NCBI RefSeq assembly: GCF_031801495.1
Contig: NZ_JAOEGC010000002.1
Coordinates: 806,001 to 870,000, forward strand
Length of the DNA stretch: 64,000 bases
Origin: Agrobacterium tumefaciens_K
Lineage (GTDB): Bacteria > Pseudomonadota > Alphaproteobacteria > Rhizobiales > Rhizobiaceae
Direction: 5' to 3'
Numbering within the stretch: the stretch's first letter is position 1; every line of letters starts with the position of its first letter. This document shows, in pieces, positions 43,639-52,216 of the stretch. The position numbers and the translations under genes were made by a program. The notes under the pieces are model-generated. The model was given only the letters and a program-made list of their open reading frames with translations. It ran no database searches and was not told the origin of the DNA.

Positions 43639-44805
43639 ATGCGATTTCCGTTTTCCCTGCCGTGGCGGCGCCCGGCGGATGGTGTAGCCGTGCCCGAACA
43701 CAAGGCGCAGTCCGGCGGATTTCTGGCCGTAACCACGGAGGCGGGTCGGGCACACTGGTCCGGCCGAAGCTATGCGGCGCTTGCCCGCGAGGGTTTCATG
43801 AAGAACCCGGTGGCGCATCGTGCCACCCGCATGGTGGCCGAAGCTGCCGCGTCCGTGACCTGGCTGCTCTATGAGGATGGCGAGGAAATTACCGCCCACC
43901 CCTTGCTGATGTTGATGGCAAAGCCGAATGCCCATATGGGCGGCCCCGATTTTTTCGAGGCGCTCTACGGGCATCTGCTGCTTTCCGGCAATGTCTATAT
44001 CGAGCCGGTAACGATCGGCGGGCGGGTGCGCGAACTGCACCTGTTGCGGCCGGACCGGGTGAGCGTGATCGAGGGAGCGGATGGCTGGCCGGTCGCCTAT
44101 GATTACCGCGCCGATGGCAGGGCGGCGCGACGCATCGCTGCCGACCGTGACGGGCTGGGGCTGCTGCATCTCAAGCTGTTCCATCCGCTCGATGACCAGA
44201 CCGGCTTTGCGCCGCTTGCCTCGGCGGGTGCGGCGCTCGATCTGCACAACGCCGCCAACCAGTGGAACAAGCGGCTGCTCGACAATTCGGCGCGGCCTTC
44301 CGGCGCGCTGGTCTACCAGCCGAAGGAGGGCGGCAACCTTTCGTCCGAGCAGTATGAGCGGCTGAAACGGGAGCTGGAGGAAGGTTATCAGGGCGCGGTG
44401 AACGCAGGCCGTCCACTTCTTCTGGAGGGTGGGCTGGACTGGAAAGCCATGGGGCTTTCGCCACGTGACATGGATTTTCTGGAAGCGAAAAACGGTGCCG
44501 CGCGCGATATCGCTCTTTCGCTTGGCGTGCCGCCGATGCTGATCGGTATTCCCGGCGACAACACCTACGCCAACTATCAGGAGGCCAACCGCGCCTTCTA
44601 CCGCCTGACGGTGCTGCCGCTCATCAACCGCACAGCTGCCCGGCTGTCCGCCTGGCTTGCCCAGTCCTTCGGCGGGGAGCTACGGCTGGAACCGGACCTC
44701 GACAAGATCACGGGCTTGTCTGGCGAGCGTGACGCACTTTGGGCACGGGTGGGCGCGGCAACGTTCCTCAGCGAAGAGGAAAAGCGTCAGGCCGTGGGGT
44801 ATTAA
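43639..44805 (+). CDS. GTA portal protein (gp3-like, HK97 type)
   Basis: A 388-residue HK97-family portal protein. Key stretches are KNPVAHRATRMVAEAAASV, SGNVYIEPVTIGG, LHLLRPDRVSV and the C-terminal LGVPPMLIGIPGDNTYANYQEANRAFY. Portals form the dodecameric vertex through which DNA is packed and exits to the tail. AAAGGA precedes the ATG. It starts the head-gene block. Confidence 0.93.
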   Translation: MRFPFSLPWRRPADGVAVPEHKAQSGGFLAVTTEAGRAHWSGRSYAALAREGFMKNPVAHRATRMVAEAAASVTWLLYEDGEEITAHPLLMLMAKPNAHMGGPDFFEALYGHLLLSGNVYIEPVTIGGRVRELHLLRPDRVSVIEGADGWPVAYDYRADGRAARRIAADRDGLGLLHLKLFHPLDDQTGFAPLASAGAALDLHNAANQWNKRLLDNSARPSGALVYQPKEGGNLSSEQYERLKRELEEGYQGAVNAGRPLLLEGGLDWKAMGLSPRDMDFLEAKNGAARDIALSLGVPPMLIGIPGDNTYANYQEANRAFYRLTVLPLINRTAARLSAWLAQSFGGELRLEPDLDKITGLSGERDALWARVGAATFLSEEEKRQAVGY

Positions 44806-45014
44806 GATTGAGGCTTGCAGACGCAAGGCGGCTGGTTCCGGATCAGGTTCGGGGTGACGGCGAGTTTGGCTCTGGCGTTGAATCATTTTCGCAGGGAGTT
44901 GAATCGGATTGCGAGGCTTCTCGCGCAATCGACTCCAGCGATTCAGGAAATTCGCCTTCAAGGCGCGCCGATGGATTTGTCGGATACGCACATCATAAAC
45001 CAGAACGATGACCA

Positions 45015-45335
45015 ATGTCTGAATTCGCCAACGAAAGCGGCATATGGGCTGCGCGCCTGACCGGTGCCGTGGCAGGGGCGAGTGTTTCGCTCGTTTACCT
45101 GCTGCCGAAAAGCAGGCGGGAAGCCGCCAGCCGTTTCCTGACCGGACTGGCCTGCGGCCTGATCTTCGGCGGGCCGATGGGCCTGTGGATCGTGCGCCAG
45201 CTCGACATCGCCGGAGCGCTCTCCGGTCATGAAATCATGGTGGCGGGATCCGCCGCCGCCAGCATCTGCGCCTGGTGGGGTCTGGGCGTGGTGTCGCGCA
45301 TCGCCGACCGTTTCGGCGCCCGCCCGCGGTCCTGA
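45015..45335 (+). CDS. Small membrane protein between portal and protease (DUF6107-like)
   Basis: A 106-residue protein with about three hydrophobic segments (LTGAVAGASVSLVYLL, FLTGLACGLIFGGPMGLWIV, EIMVAGSAAASICAWWGLGVV) and a basic C-terminus. It occupies the position of orf3.5 in RcGTA, and I associate it with DUF6107. The hydrophobic pattern recalls a holin, so it is a second candidate for the lysis pathway. The gap before it contains a decayed repeat. Confidence 0.75.
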   Translation: MSEFANESGIWAARLTGAVAGASVSLVYLLPKSRREAASRFLTGLACGLIFGGPMGLWIVRQLDIAGALSGHEIMVAGSAAASICAWWGLGVVSRIADRFGARPRS

Positions 45336-45376
45336 TCGCCGCCAACGTTTTCAGAGAAACATTGCAGGAGTTTCCC

Positions 45377-45949
45377 ATGCACGCTTATCGCGGGCCACGT
45401 CCCGCCACGCGCAAATTCGCCAATCTGGAACTGCGCGGCATTTCAGGTGACGGCACGTTTTCCGGTTACGCCAGCGTTTTCGGCGAAGTCGATCTCGGCC
45501 GCGACGTGATCGAGCGCGGTGCGTTCCGCCGTTCCATCGAGGAACGCGGCGCGGGCGGCATCCGCATGCTCTACCAGCATGACCCGGCCCAGCCTATCGG
45601 GGCGTGGCGCACGATCCGCGAAGATGAGCGCGGCCTCTACGTCGAGGGTGTGCTTGCCCCCGGCGTGGCACGGGCGGGCGAGGTGCATTCGCTGATGAAG
45701 ACCGGCGGGCTCGACGGGCTTTCCATCGGTTTCCAGACAGTAAGGGCGGGCAAGGCGGGACGCTCCGGCGTGCGCCGTATTCTCGAGGCCGACCTCTGGG
45801 AGATCTCCGTCGTGACCTTTCCGATGCTGCCTTCGGCGCGTGTTTCCGACGTGAAGCACGCCCGGTTTTTCCGCGACCGCGAGACGGAACTGGTGCGCAC
45901 GATGCGCCGCGCCGCCCGCACGATTTTCGATACCGCATTCAGACGCTGA
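45377..45949 (+). CDS. GTA prohead protease (gp4-like, HK97 type)
   Basis: A 190-residue HK97-type protease that trims scaffolds and capsid proteins during head maturation. Characteristic segments are GTFSGYASVFGEVDLGRDVIERGAF, ending near residue 40, the IRMLYQHDPAQPIG site with the catalytic His, and LDGLSIGFQTV with the catalytic Ser. ATG 45377 has AGGAG upstream; the frame extends to 45275 but without a ribosome site. Its normal length and motifs indicate a functional gene. Confidence 0.92.
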   Translation: MHAYRGPRPATRKFANLELRGISGDGTFSGYASVFGEVDLGRDVIERGAFRRSIEERGAGGIRMLYQHDPAQPIGAWRTIREDERGLYVEGVLAPGVARAGEVHSLMKTGGLDGLSIGFQTVRAGKAGRSGVRRILEADLWEISVVTFPMLPSARVSDVKHARFFRDRETELVRTMRRAARTIFDTAFRR

Positions 45950-45977
45950 ACCATATCCAGAACAGAAGGATGGCGAC

Positions 45978-47246
45978 ATGACAGAGCAGATGACAAGGCC
46001 CGCAGACATGACGGTTGCGCCGCAGGTGAAGGCCGTGCCCGACACGATGACGGCAGCCTTCGACGAGTTCATGGAGGCGTTTGAGGCCTTCCGTGACACG
46101 AACGACCGGCGGCTTGGCGAGATCGAGCGCAAGATGGGTTCCGATGTGTTGACCCGCGACAAGCTGGACCGCATCGACAAGGCGCTGGATGAGAGCCGGA
46201 AGGTCATGGACGATCTGGCGCTGAAGAAGGCGCGACCGGCGCTTGGCCGCAAGGATGCCGCGTCTCTTGACGTTGCCGAGCACAAGGCGGCGTTCGACGC
46301 CTATATCCGCCGTGGTGAGGAGGCGGCGCTGCGCGATCTCGAGGCCAAGGCGTTTGCAGGATCGGCCGGAGCCGATGGCGGTTATCTGCTGCCCACCGAT
46401 ACCGACGGCGAAATCGGCCGCCGCGTAACGGCGGTGTCGCCGATCCGGGCATTGGCGACCGTGCGGCAGGTTTCCGGCACGGTGCTGAAGAAGCCCTTCG
46501 CACCGAGTGGTCTGGCAACCGGTTGGGTAGCCGAAACGGCGGCGCGTCCGCAGACCTCGACACCGCAGCTTGCCGAACTGACATTCCCGACGATGGAGCT
46601 ATATGTCATGCCTGCGGCAACGCAGGCGCTGCTGGACGATGCGGCTGTCGATATCGAAAGCTGGATCGCCTCGGAAGTGGACATTGCCTTTGCCGAACAG
46701 GAAGGCACCGCCTTTGTGACCGGCGACGGCGTGAACAAGCCGAAAGGCTTTTTGTCTTACACGGCGGTTGCCAATAGCGGCTGGAGCTGGGGCAATCTCG
46801 GCTACGTCGCGACGGGCGTTTCCGCAGGCTTTGCCTCCTCCGGTCCGATGGATGTGCTGCTGGATGCGGTCTATGCGCTGAAGGCCGGCCATCGCCAGAA
46901 CGGCAGCTTCGTGATGAACCGTAAGACACAAGGCGCGCTGCGCCGCTTCAAGGACACCAACGGCAATTATCTGTGGCATCCACCGGCCACTGCCGGTCAG
47001 CCGGCGTCCCTGATGGGCTTTCCGGTAACGGAGGCGGAAGACATGCCCGATGTCGCGGCAAACAGCCTCGCCATCGCTTTTGGCGACTTCCGGGCTGGAT
47101 ACCTCGTCGTCGACCGCACCGGCGTTCGCATCCTGCGCGACCCATACTCAGCAAAACCCTACGTGCTGTTCTACACCACCAAGCGGGTGGGCGGCGGCGT
47201 GCAGAACTTCGAGGCGATCAAGCTGGTGAAGTTCGGAGTGAATTGA
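45978..47246 (+). CDS. GTA major capsid protein (gp5-like, HK97 fold)
   Basis: A 422-residue HK97-fold capsid protein. The first 120 residues form a charged, helical scaffold-like region (FDEFMEAFEAFRDTNDRRL) that the gp4 protease would remove. The core starts near GADGGYLLPTDTDGEIGRR, and the C-terminal RVGGGVQNFEAIKLVKF is typical of GTA capsids. AGAAGGA precedes the start. It is followed by a palindromic repeat element. Confidence 0.95.
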   Translation: MTEQMTRPADMTVAPQVKAVPDTMTAAFDEFMEAFEAFRDTNDRRLGEIERKMGSDVLTRDKLDRIDKALDESRKVMDDLALKKARPALGRKDAASLDVAEHKAAFDAYIRRGEEAALRDLEAKAFAGSAGADGGYLLPTDTDGEIGRRVTAVSPIRALATVRQVSGTVLKKPFAPSGLATGWVAETAARPQTSTPQLAELTFPTMELYVMPAATQALLDDAAVDIESWIASEVDIAFAEQEGTAFVTGDGVNKPKGFLSYTAVANSGWSWGNLGYVATGVSAGFASSGPMDVLLDAVYALKAGHRQNGSFVMNRKTQGALRRFKDTNGNYLWHPPATAGQPASLMGFPVTEAEDMPDVAANSLAIAFGDFRAGYLVVDRTGVRILRDPYSAKPYVLFYTTKRVGGGVQNFEAIKLVKFGVN

Positions 47247-47263
47247 TTTTTCTGCCTCGTTCG

Positions 47264-47294
47264 CCGTCATTCCGGACCAGATCCGGCATGACGG
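47264..47294. repeat. Palindromic repeat element, copy in GTA cluster
   Basis: CCGTCATTCCGGA (47264-47276) and TCCGGCATGACGG (47282-47294) pair with one mismatch around a CCAGA loop. It lies between capsid and gp6 genes and is the best-preserved member of the CGTCAT/ATGACG family in the window. Confidence 0.75.
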
Positions 47295-47336
47295 AGGGGG
47301 ATGAACTGCTTTCGTCGCACCTTTTCCGGAGACATC

Positions 47337-47906
47337 ATGACCTATGCATTGATCGGCCCGCCGCAGGCCGAGCCGCTGTCGCTTGCCGAGGCGAAGGCGC
47401 ATCTGCGGCTCGATGGCAGCGATGAGGATGCGCTTCTCTCTTCGCTGATCCGCGCCGCCCGCGAGCATCTGGAACGTGCGACGGGGCTTTGCCTGATCCA
47501 CCAGACCTGGCGGCTTTATCTGGACAAATGGCCCGACGGCGACGTGATTCAGATTGGCAAGGGACCGGTGCAAACCATCGAAACGATTCTGGTTTTCGAT
47601 GCCGAGGGCAATCCGTCCGATATCACCGCGACCGATATGCTGCTGGATGGCACAGCACGCCCGGCGCGGCTGTGGTTGCGCGACCCGCCATCACCCGGCC
47701 GGGCGATCGACGGCATCGAGATCGATTTCATCGCGGGTTACGGCGAGGCGGGCAGTGACGTGCCAGACACGCTGAAACGCGCCATGCTGACCCATGTCGC
47801 GCAGATGTTCGCGTTTCGTGGTGCGATCCTGCCGGAAAACCAGCCGGCCGCCACTCCTGCCGGATATGACCGGCTGGTTTCGCCATTTCGTCGTATGGGG
47901 CTTTGA
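47337..47906 (+). CDS. GTA head-tail connector (gp6-like)
   Basis: A 189-residue connector of the phage gp6/HK97 adaptor type. The N-terminal PLSLAEAKAHLRLDGSDEDALLSSLIRAAREHLE helices bind the portal ring. ATG 47337 follows CGGAG; the frame extends to 47301. In RcGTA this adaptor attaches between portal and the stopper protein. It is separated from gp7 by 3 bases. Confidence 0.88.
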   Translation: MTYALIGPPQAEPLSLAEAKAHLRLDGSDEDALLSSLIRAAREHLERATGLCLIHQTWRLYLDKWPDGDVIQIGKGPVQTIETILVFDAEGNPSDITATDMLLDGTARPARLWLRDPPSPGRAIDGIEIDFIAGYGEAGSDVPDTLKRAMLTHVAQMFAFRGAILPENQPAATPAGYDRLVSPFRRMGL

Positions 47907-47909
47907 GCG

Positions 47910-48245
47910 ATGAACCTTGTTTTTCTCGATCCCGGCCGGATGACGGCACGGCTGGAGCTGGAAGTACGCGTCGAAACACCCGACGGGCAGGGCGGCGCGA
48001 CGGAAGACTGGGGTTTTCTGAGGTCGCTCTGGGCGGCGATAGAGCCGGTTTCCGACACGTCCTACGAACGCGCTTCTGCAGAAGGGGCGATGGCCAGCCA
48101 CCGCATCTGGCTCGCAAGCCGCGGTGACATTGCAGCCGGTATGCGGTTCAGGAAGGATGAGCGCCTTTTCGAAATCCTGTCCGTTCGCGACCCGGACGAG
48201 ACGGGCCGCTTCATTGTCTGCCGCTGTCGGGAGGAGAGCCGATGA
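47910..48245 (+). CDS. GTA head-tail joining protein (gp7-like)
   Basis: A 111-residue beta-rich protein of the phage head-closure type, with LELEVRVETPDGQGGATEDW at the start and FRKDERLFEILSVRDPDETGRF near the end. It corresponds to the RcGTA stopper, which seals the head. Its end overlaps the gp8-like gene by 4 bases. Confidence 0.87.
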   Translation: MNLVFLDPGRMTARLELEVRVETPDGQGGATEDWGFLRSLWAAIEPVSDTSYERASAEGAMASHRIWLASRGDIAAGMRFRKDERLFEILSVRDPDETGRFIVCRCREESR

Positions 48246-48633
48246 GTGCCGCCAACACATTGCTGCAGGCGATCCATGGCAGGCTTTCGGGCGATGCGGC
48301 GCTGATGGCCGAGACGACGGGCGGCGTCGTCGACCGGCTTCTGCCGCGACCGGTCTTTCCCTGCATCGTCTTGATCTCGAAACCCGCGATTATTCGACGG
48401 CCACGGAACAGGCCGAGGAGCATTTCCTGACCTTGGAAATCTGGAGCGAGGCGGGCGGACGGAAAAGAGCCGAAGAGATTGCCATGCGGGTGAGAACGCT
48501 GCTGGACGATGCGGCGCTGACACTCGAAGGCATGACGCTGGTGAGCCTGCAACATCGTTCCGGCCGCTCGCGGCGTGAGCCGAAGGCACGCAGTTTCGTG
48601 GCGGAGCTGCGCTTCAGGGCTGTGACTGAGTAG
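48242..48633 (+). pseudogene. GTA tail terminator gene (gp8-like, DUF3168), frameshifted
   Basis: The DUF3168 tail-terminator sequence is split over two frames. Frame A runs from ATG 48242 and encodes MSAANTLLQAIHGRLSGDAALM through VFPCIVL. The homologous continuation LETRDYSTATEQAEEHFLTL and LEIWSEAGGRKRAEEIAMRVR is in a different frame down to 48633. The switch point is near 48373 and fits loss of one base. Frame A alone stops at 48430 (62 residues). I see no slippery heptamer for programmed shifting. Either the gene is inactivated, or there is a sequencing error. RcGTA gp8 caps the tail tube, so loss would block normal tail assembly. Confidence 0.75.
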
Positions 48634-49825
48634 ATTTGCGGCTCGTGCGCCAGAGAAGCGCCAGAAGCAGGATCGACACGACCGAAAGTGCGCTTGCCAG
48701 CGAAAGCGCGAAGGTCGCTCCGCCGCGTTCCAGAACCGTGGTGAAAAACAGCGGCGCTGCGGCAGTCGCCAGATTTTGCGGCAGGGAGATGCGTGCGGCC
48801 TGCAGCCCGTATTCCTGCGGTGAAAAAACAGCAAGCGGCAGGATGGCGCGACTGACCGCGACCACCCCGCCGCCAAAGCCGAAAAGCAGCATGAAGGCCA
48901 CGAATACCGGCGTTGAGGCGCCGAAGCCGAGCAATACCAGCAGCGAAAACAGGAAAAGCAGGCTGCCGACCATACCGGTAGCGAACGGGTTGCCGCGTTT
49001 TCCCAGCAGGAAATCCAGCCCGCGTGCGCAAATGGCAAAAATGCCGCGTGCCGAGGCAAGTTGAAGGGCAAGCGCGGAGGACGCACCGACCTGCAACAGA
49101 AGTGACGGCACCAGCGGCGAAAGACCAAATGACACGAAGACGCTGATCGTCGTCATCGCAGCAAGGAGCAGGAAGGCATGCCGCCGCGAGGCACTCACGG
49201 TTGCCAGTTGAACGGTTCCTTCGGGTGGTTTTGGTGAGAGCTGCTGCTGCCTTTCCGGCAGGGCGAGCAGATAAAGCGGCAGGATGATGAGGAATTGCAG
49301 GCAGGCGAAAATGGCAAGGGTGCATCGCCAGCCAAGATGATGCTCGATGTAGGCGGTGATCGGCAGGAAGACCGTGCCTGAAAGACCGGTGAAGATCATC
49401 AACAGCGAAATCATGCGCCCGCCTTCCGCGCCGATGCGCTCGACCATGGCGGTGTGGGCGGCTGTCGTCAGGCCGCACGCGCCGGCAAACCCCATGACGA
49501 GCCAGCCGACGGCGTAGCTTACGATGCCGCTCGAAAGGGCGAGGATGGCGAGGCCGATGGTGAAGAGCAAAGAACCCGCCACGAGGACAGGGCGTGCACC
49601 GTAACGGACGAGCGCTCTGCCAAGCGTGGGACCGCAGAAGGCGCTGACCGCCATCATCACGGTTAGGCCAGCAAAGACGAATTCCTTCGCCAGGCCGAGA
49701 TCGCGTCCGATCGGGTTCCCTAGCAGCGCAAGTGAATCGAAACAGGCACCCCAGCCGACAATCTGGCCAATGGCCAGCACGACGACGAGACGTGTGCGAT
49801 GCCTGGGGTTTTCTGTGTGGGACAT
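48614..49825 (-). CDS. MFS transporter inserted antisense in the GTA cluster
   Basis: A 403-residue major facilitator protein with about 12 hydrophobic segments. It opens VVVLAIGQIVGWGACFDSLALLG and contains FGFGGGVVAVSRAILPLAVF in the C-half. It lies between gp8- and gp9-like genes but on the opposite strand, so it is not co-transcribed with the GTA. Its end overlaps the gp8 frame by 20 bases. It has no clear ribosome site. The substrate is unknown; the location suggests a later insertion or cargo acquisition. It is a typical host-like gene in base composition as far as can be judged by eye. Confidence 0.88.
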   Translation of the reverse strand: MSHTENPRHRTRLVVVLAIGQIVGWGACFDSLALLGNPIGRDLGLAKEFVFAGLTVMMAVSAFCGPTLGRALVRYGARPVLVAGSLLFTIGLAILALSSGIVSYAVGWLVMGFAGACGLTTAAHTAMVERIGAEGGRMISLLMIFTGLSGTVFLPITAYIEHHLGWRCTLAIFACLQFLIILPLYLLALPERQQQLSPKPPEGTVQLATVSASRRHAFLLLAAMTTISVFVSFGLSPLVPSLLLQVGASSALALQLASARGIFAICARGLDFLLGKRGNPFATGMVGSLLFLFSLLVLLGFGASTPVFVAFMLLFGFGGGVVAVSRAILPLAVFSPQEYGLQAARISLPQNLATAAAPLFFTTVLERGGATFALSLASALSVVSILLLALLWRTSRKSTQSQP

Positions 49826-49921
49826 GGCGGGATGCGGACGCCGATTCTGAAACGGGAATGAAGCCGTTGGTAGCAGCGGTGCCTGTCATGAACAACAGCA
49901 ATCGAGAGGAAGGACGACACC

Positions 49922-50329
49922 ATGGTGGCGCAGAAGGGCAAGGACCTGCTGCTGAAGATCGACAATGGCGGCGCTTACGCGACGGTGGCGGGATTGCGGA
50001 CGAAACGTCTGGCGTTCAACGCGCAGGCCGTTGACGTGACGGACGCGGAAAGCGCCGGGCGCTGGCGAGAACTGCTGGCTGGCGCAGGCGTGCAGCGTGC
50101 CGCGATCTCGGCGTCGGGCATCTTCAAGGATCAGGCAAGCGATGCGCTGGTGCGCGGTACGTTTTTCGCAGGGACCATTCCCGGCTGGCAGATCGTCATT
50201 CCCGATTTCGGCACGATCACGGGCTTGTTCCAGATCGCCGCGCTCGAATATTCCGGCCGTCACGACGGTGAGGTTGCGTTCGAGATCGCGCTGGAATCGG
50301 CGGGCCTGCTGACATTCGGAGCGCTGTGA
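49922..50329 (+). CDS. GTA major tail protein (gp9-like, TP901-1 type)
   Basis: A 135-residue tail tube protein. The opening MVAQKGKDLLLKIDNGG and the segment NAQAVDVTDAESAGRWRELLAGAGV are diagnostic of the phage TP901-1/GTA tail family. GAGGAAGGA precedes the ATG. Overlaps the next gene by one base. Tube subunits stack around the tape measure to form the tail. Confidence 0.92.
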   Translation: MVAQKGKDLLLKIDNGGAYATVAGLRTKRLAFNAQAVDVTDAESAGRWRELLAGAGVQRAAISASGIFKDQASDALVRGTFFAGTIPGWQIVIPDFGTITGLFQIAALEYSGRHDGEVAFEIALESAGLLTFGAL

Positions 50330-50688
50330 TGGCTCAAGGGTTGCGCTACGGGCGGGCGAACCGCCATCGCGGTGAGATCGAGGCGCTGATCGACGGCGAA
50401 AGACGCATTCTGTGCCTGACGCTCGGCGCTCTCGCCGAACTGGAAACCGCTTTTGCCGCCGACGACCTGACGGCGCTTGCCAGGCGATTTGTGGGCGGGC
50501 GCATGAAGGCTGAGGACATGATCCGCGTGATCGGCGCTGGCCTGCGCGGCGCGGGCAATGTCTTTTCCGACGAGGATGTGGCGGCTGCCACCGTGGATGG
50601 CGGCATTGCCGGTTATGCATCCATCGTCGCCGATCTTCTCATCGCGACCTTTGCCGGACCGAAAGCGGAGACGCCGCCGGACCCTTGA
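50329..50688 (+). CDS. GTA gp10-like protein (tail assembly)
   Basis: A 119-residue GTA-specific protein with RYGRANRHRGEIEALIDGERRILCLTLGALAELETAF at the start and a helical C-half. It occupies the position of RcGTA orf10, thought to work as a tail assembly chaperone with gp10.1. GTG 50326 is an alternative start. It overlaps the gp10.1 gene by 4 bases. Confidence 0.87.
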   Translation: MAQGLRYGRANRHRGEIEALIDGERRILCLTLGALAELETAFAADDLTALARRFVGGRMKAEDMIRVIGAGLRGAGNVFSDEDVAAATVDGGIAGYASIVADLLIATFAGPKAETPPDP

Positions 50689-50906
50689 ATGCCGCAGCAG
50701 GTGCGACGAACGGCACTCCGGTGCATCCTTTCCCCTGGGATGAGGCGATGCACATCGCCCTCTGCCTGCTGCGGCTTCCCGCGCCGATGTTCTGGGCGCT
50801 GACGCCGCTGGAGTTCTTCGCGATGACTGGCGGCAGGCGCCTAACTTCAGGTGCTCTCGGCAGGGCGGCGATGGAAGCGCTGATACAGCGCTTTCCGGAC
50901 GTATGA
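50685..50906 (+). CDS. GTA gp10.1-like small tail protein
   Basis: A 73-residue protein with the family core FPWDEAMHIALCLLRLPAPMFWALTPLEFFAM. It corresponds to RcGTA orf10.1 (rcc01693). In phages with such paired genes, both halves bind the tape measure during tail assembly. The start overlaps gp10 by 4 bases. Confidence 0.85.
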   Translation: MNAAAGATNGTPVHPFPWDEAMHIALCLLRLPAPMFWALTPLEFFAMTGGRRLTSGALGRAAMEALIQRFPDV

Positions 50907-50970
50907 TGCAGGTTTTCTGCGATTTTTCAGATCCTTGAGAGGCATTCTCTGAATCAGAAAGGCAAGACGC

Positions 50971-51555
50971 ATGGCTGAGGAACAATCGATGAGTGGCAGG
51001 CGCGAGGAGGCTGAGGCGCTGTCTGATGTGATGGCTGATCTGGAGCGTCGCTCCGAGCGTTTCGGGACCGCGCTGACATCAGCCATGCAGGCGGCGACGG
51101 TGGGCGGCAAGGGGCTGGACGACGTGCTGCGCGGACTGGGGACACGGCTTTCAGGCATTGCGCTCTCCGCCGGTCTGAAGCCGCTCGAAACCATGATCGG
51201 CAATGCCGTGGGTGGTCTGGTGAACGGCGCCGGATCGCTGTTCGCCTTTGCCGATGGCGGCGTGCCGGGACGCGGCATCACGCCCTTTGCGGATGGCGGT
51301 GTCGTTTCAAGCCCGACCTTTTTTCCGATGAGCGGCGGGCTTGGCCTGATGGGTGAGGCCGGTTCCGAGGCGATCCTGCCGCTGAAACGAGGCGTGGACG
51401 GGTCGCTTGGTGTTGCCGCAGCCGCTGGTGCGGGTGGCGGGCCGCAGATCGTGTTCAACGTGACGGCGGCCGATGCCGCCAGCTTCAGGAAAAGCGAAGG
51501 CCAGATTGCCGCCATGCTGGCGCGCAGCGTCGGGCGCGGCCAGCGCGGACTCTAA
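50971..51555 (+). CDS. GTA tape measure protein (gp11-like)
   Basis: A 194-residue short tape-measure-like protein. The N-terminal helices (LSDVMADLERRSERFGTALTSAMQAA) are followed by a Gly-rich segment with repeated ADGGVPG and ADGGVVSSP motifs and by MGEAGSEAILPLKRG, the signature of this family's C-terminal region. It is much shorter than phage tape measures, matching the short tails of GTAs. Confidence 0.87.
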   Translation: MAEEQSMSGRREEAEALSDVMADLERRSERFGTALTSAMQAATVGGKGLDDVLRGLGTRLSGIALSAGLKPLETMIGNAVGGLVNGAGSLFAFADGGVPGRGITPFADGGVVSSPTFFPMSGGLGLMGEAGSEAILPLKRGVDGSLGVAAAAGAGGGPQIVFNVTAADAASFRKSEGQIAAMLARSVGRGQRGL

Positions 51556-51583
51556 CACTCGAAAAGAATCCAGGAACAACGAC

Positions 51584-52216
51584 ATGGCCCGATTTCATGA
51601 AGTGCGGTTTCCACTGCGCCTTGCGCTTGGCACGAGTGGCGGACCGGTACGGCGAACCGATATCGTCAACCTGTCCAGCGGGCGTGAAAACCGAAATCAG
51701 CGCTGGAAGAACGCAAGGCGTGCCTACGATGCGGGTTCCGGCGTCCGGTCGCTGGCCGATCTTTACGAGGTGCTGGCATTTTTCGAGGCGCGGCGCGGCG
51801 AGCTTTACGGGTTCCGATTTCGCGATCCGGTGGACTTCAAGTCCTGTCCGCCTGGCGATGCGCCAACCGCCATCGATCAGAAGATCGGTACCGGCGACGG
51901 CGTGACGGCGACCTTCCAGCTTTCCAAGACCTATGAGGACGCTGGCGGCTCTTTCACGCGGCGTATCGACAAGCCGGTGGAAGGATCGGTTCAGGTTTCC
52001 GTCAACGGTGTCGGCGCCATCGATTTTTCCACGGATCATGCGACTGGCGTTGTGACCTTCGGGGCGGAGCATGTACCGCCCGCCGGTGCCGTTATCCGCG
52101 CCGGTTTCGAATTTGATGTGCCGGTGCGTTTCGCCATCGACCGTATCGATGTGAACCTGACCGCCTTCGAGGCGGGCCGCATTCCTTCCATTCCCCTGAC
52201 GGAAATCCTGCCATGA
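51584..52216 (+). CDS. GTA gp12-like distal tail protein (DUF2460)
   Basis: A 210-residue DUF2460 protein. The landmark is FHEVRFPLRLALGTSGGPVRRTDIV and then RNQRWKNARRAYDAGSGVR, with the closing VRFAIDRIDVNLTAFEAG. It is the RcGTA distal tail protein that forms the junction between tube and tip. The start at 51584 follows a purine-rich stretch (CAGGAA). It overlaps gp13 by 4 bases. Confidence 0.9.
   Translation: MARFHEVRFPLRLALGTSGGPVRRTDIVNLSSGRENRNQRWKNARRAYDAGSGVRSLADLYEVLAFFEARRGELYGFRFRDPVDFKSCPPGDAPTAIDQKIGTGDGVTATFQLSKTYEDAGGSFTRRIDKPVEGSVQVSVNGVGAIDFSTDHATGVVTFGAEHVPPAGAVIRAGFEFDVPVRFAIDRIDVNLTAFEAGRIPSIPLTEILP

Noticed and set aside
44854..45060. Possible 68-codon gene starting at GTG 44854
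   Set aside because: It overlaps the DUF6107-like gene by 46 bases, its start lies in a decayed palindromic repeat, and no ribosome site is present. It looks helical but lacks support.
50329..50906. Programmed frameshift between gp10 and gp10.1, as in phage G/GT tail chaperones
   Set aside because: The two genes overlap by an ordinary 4-base ATGA and each has its own start; no slippery heptamer is seen.
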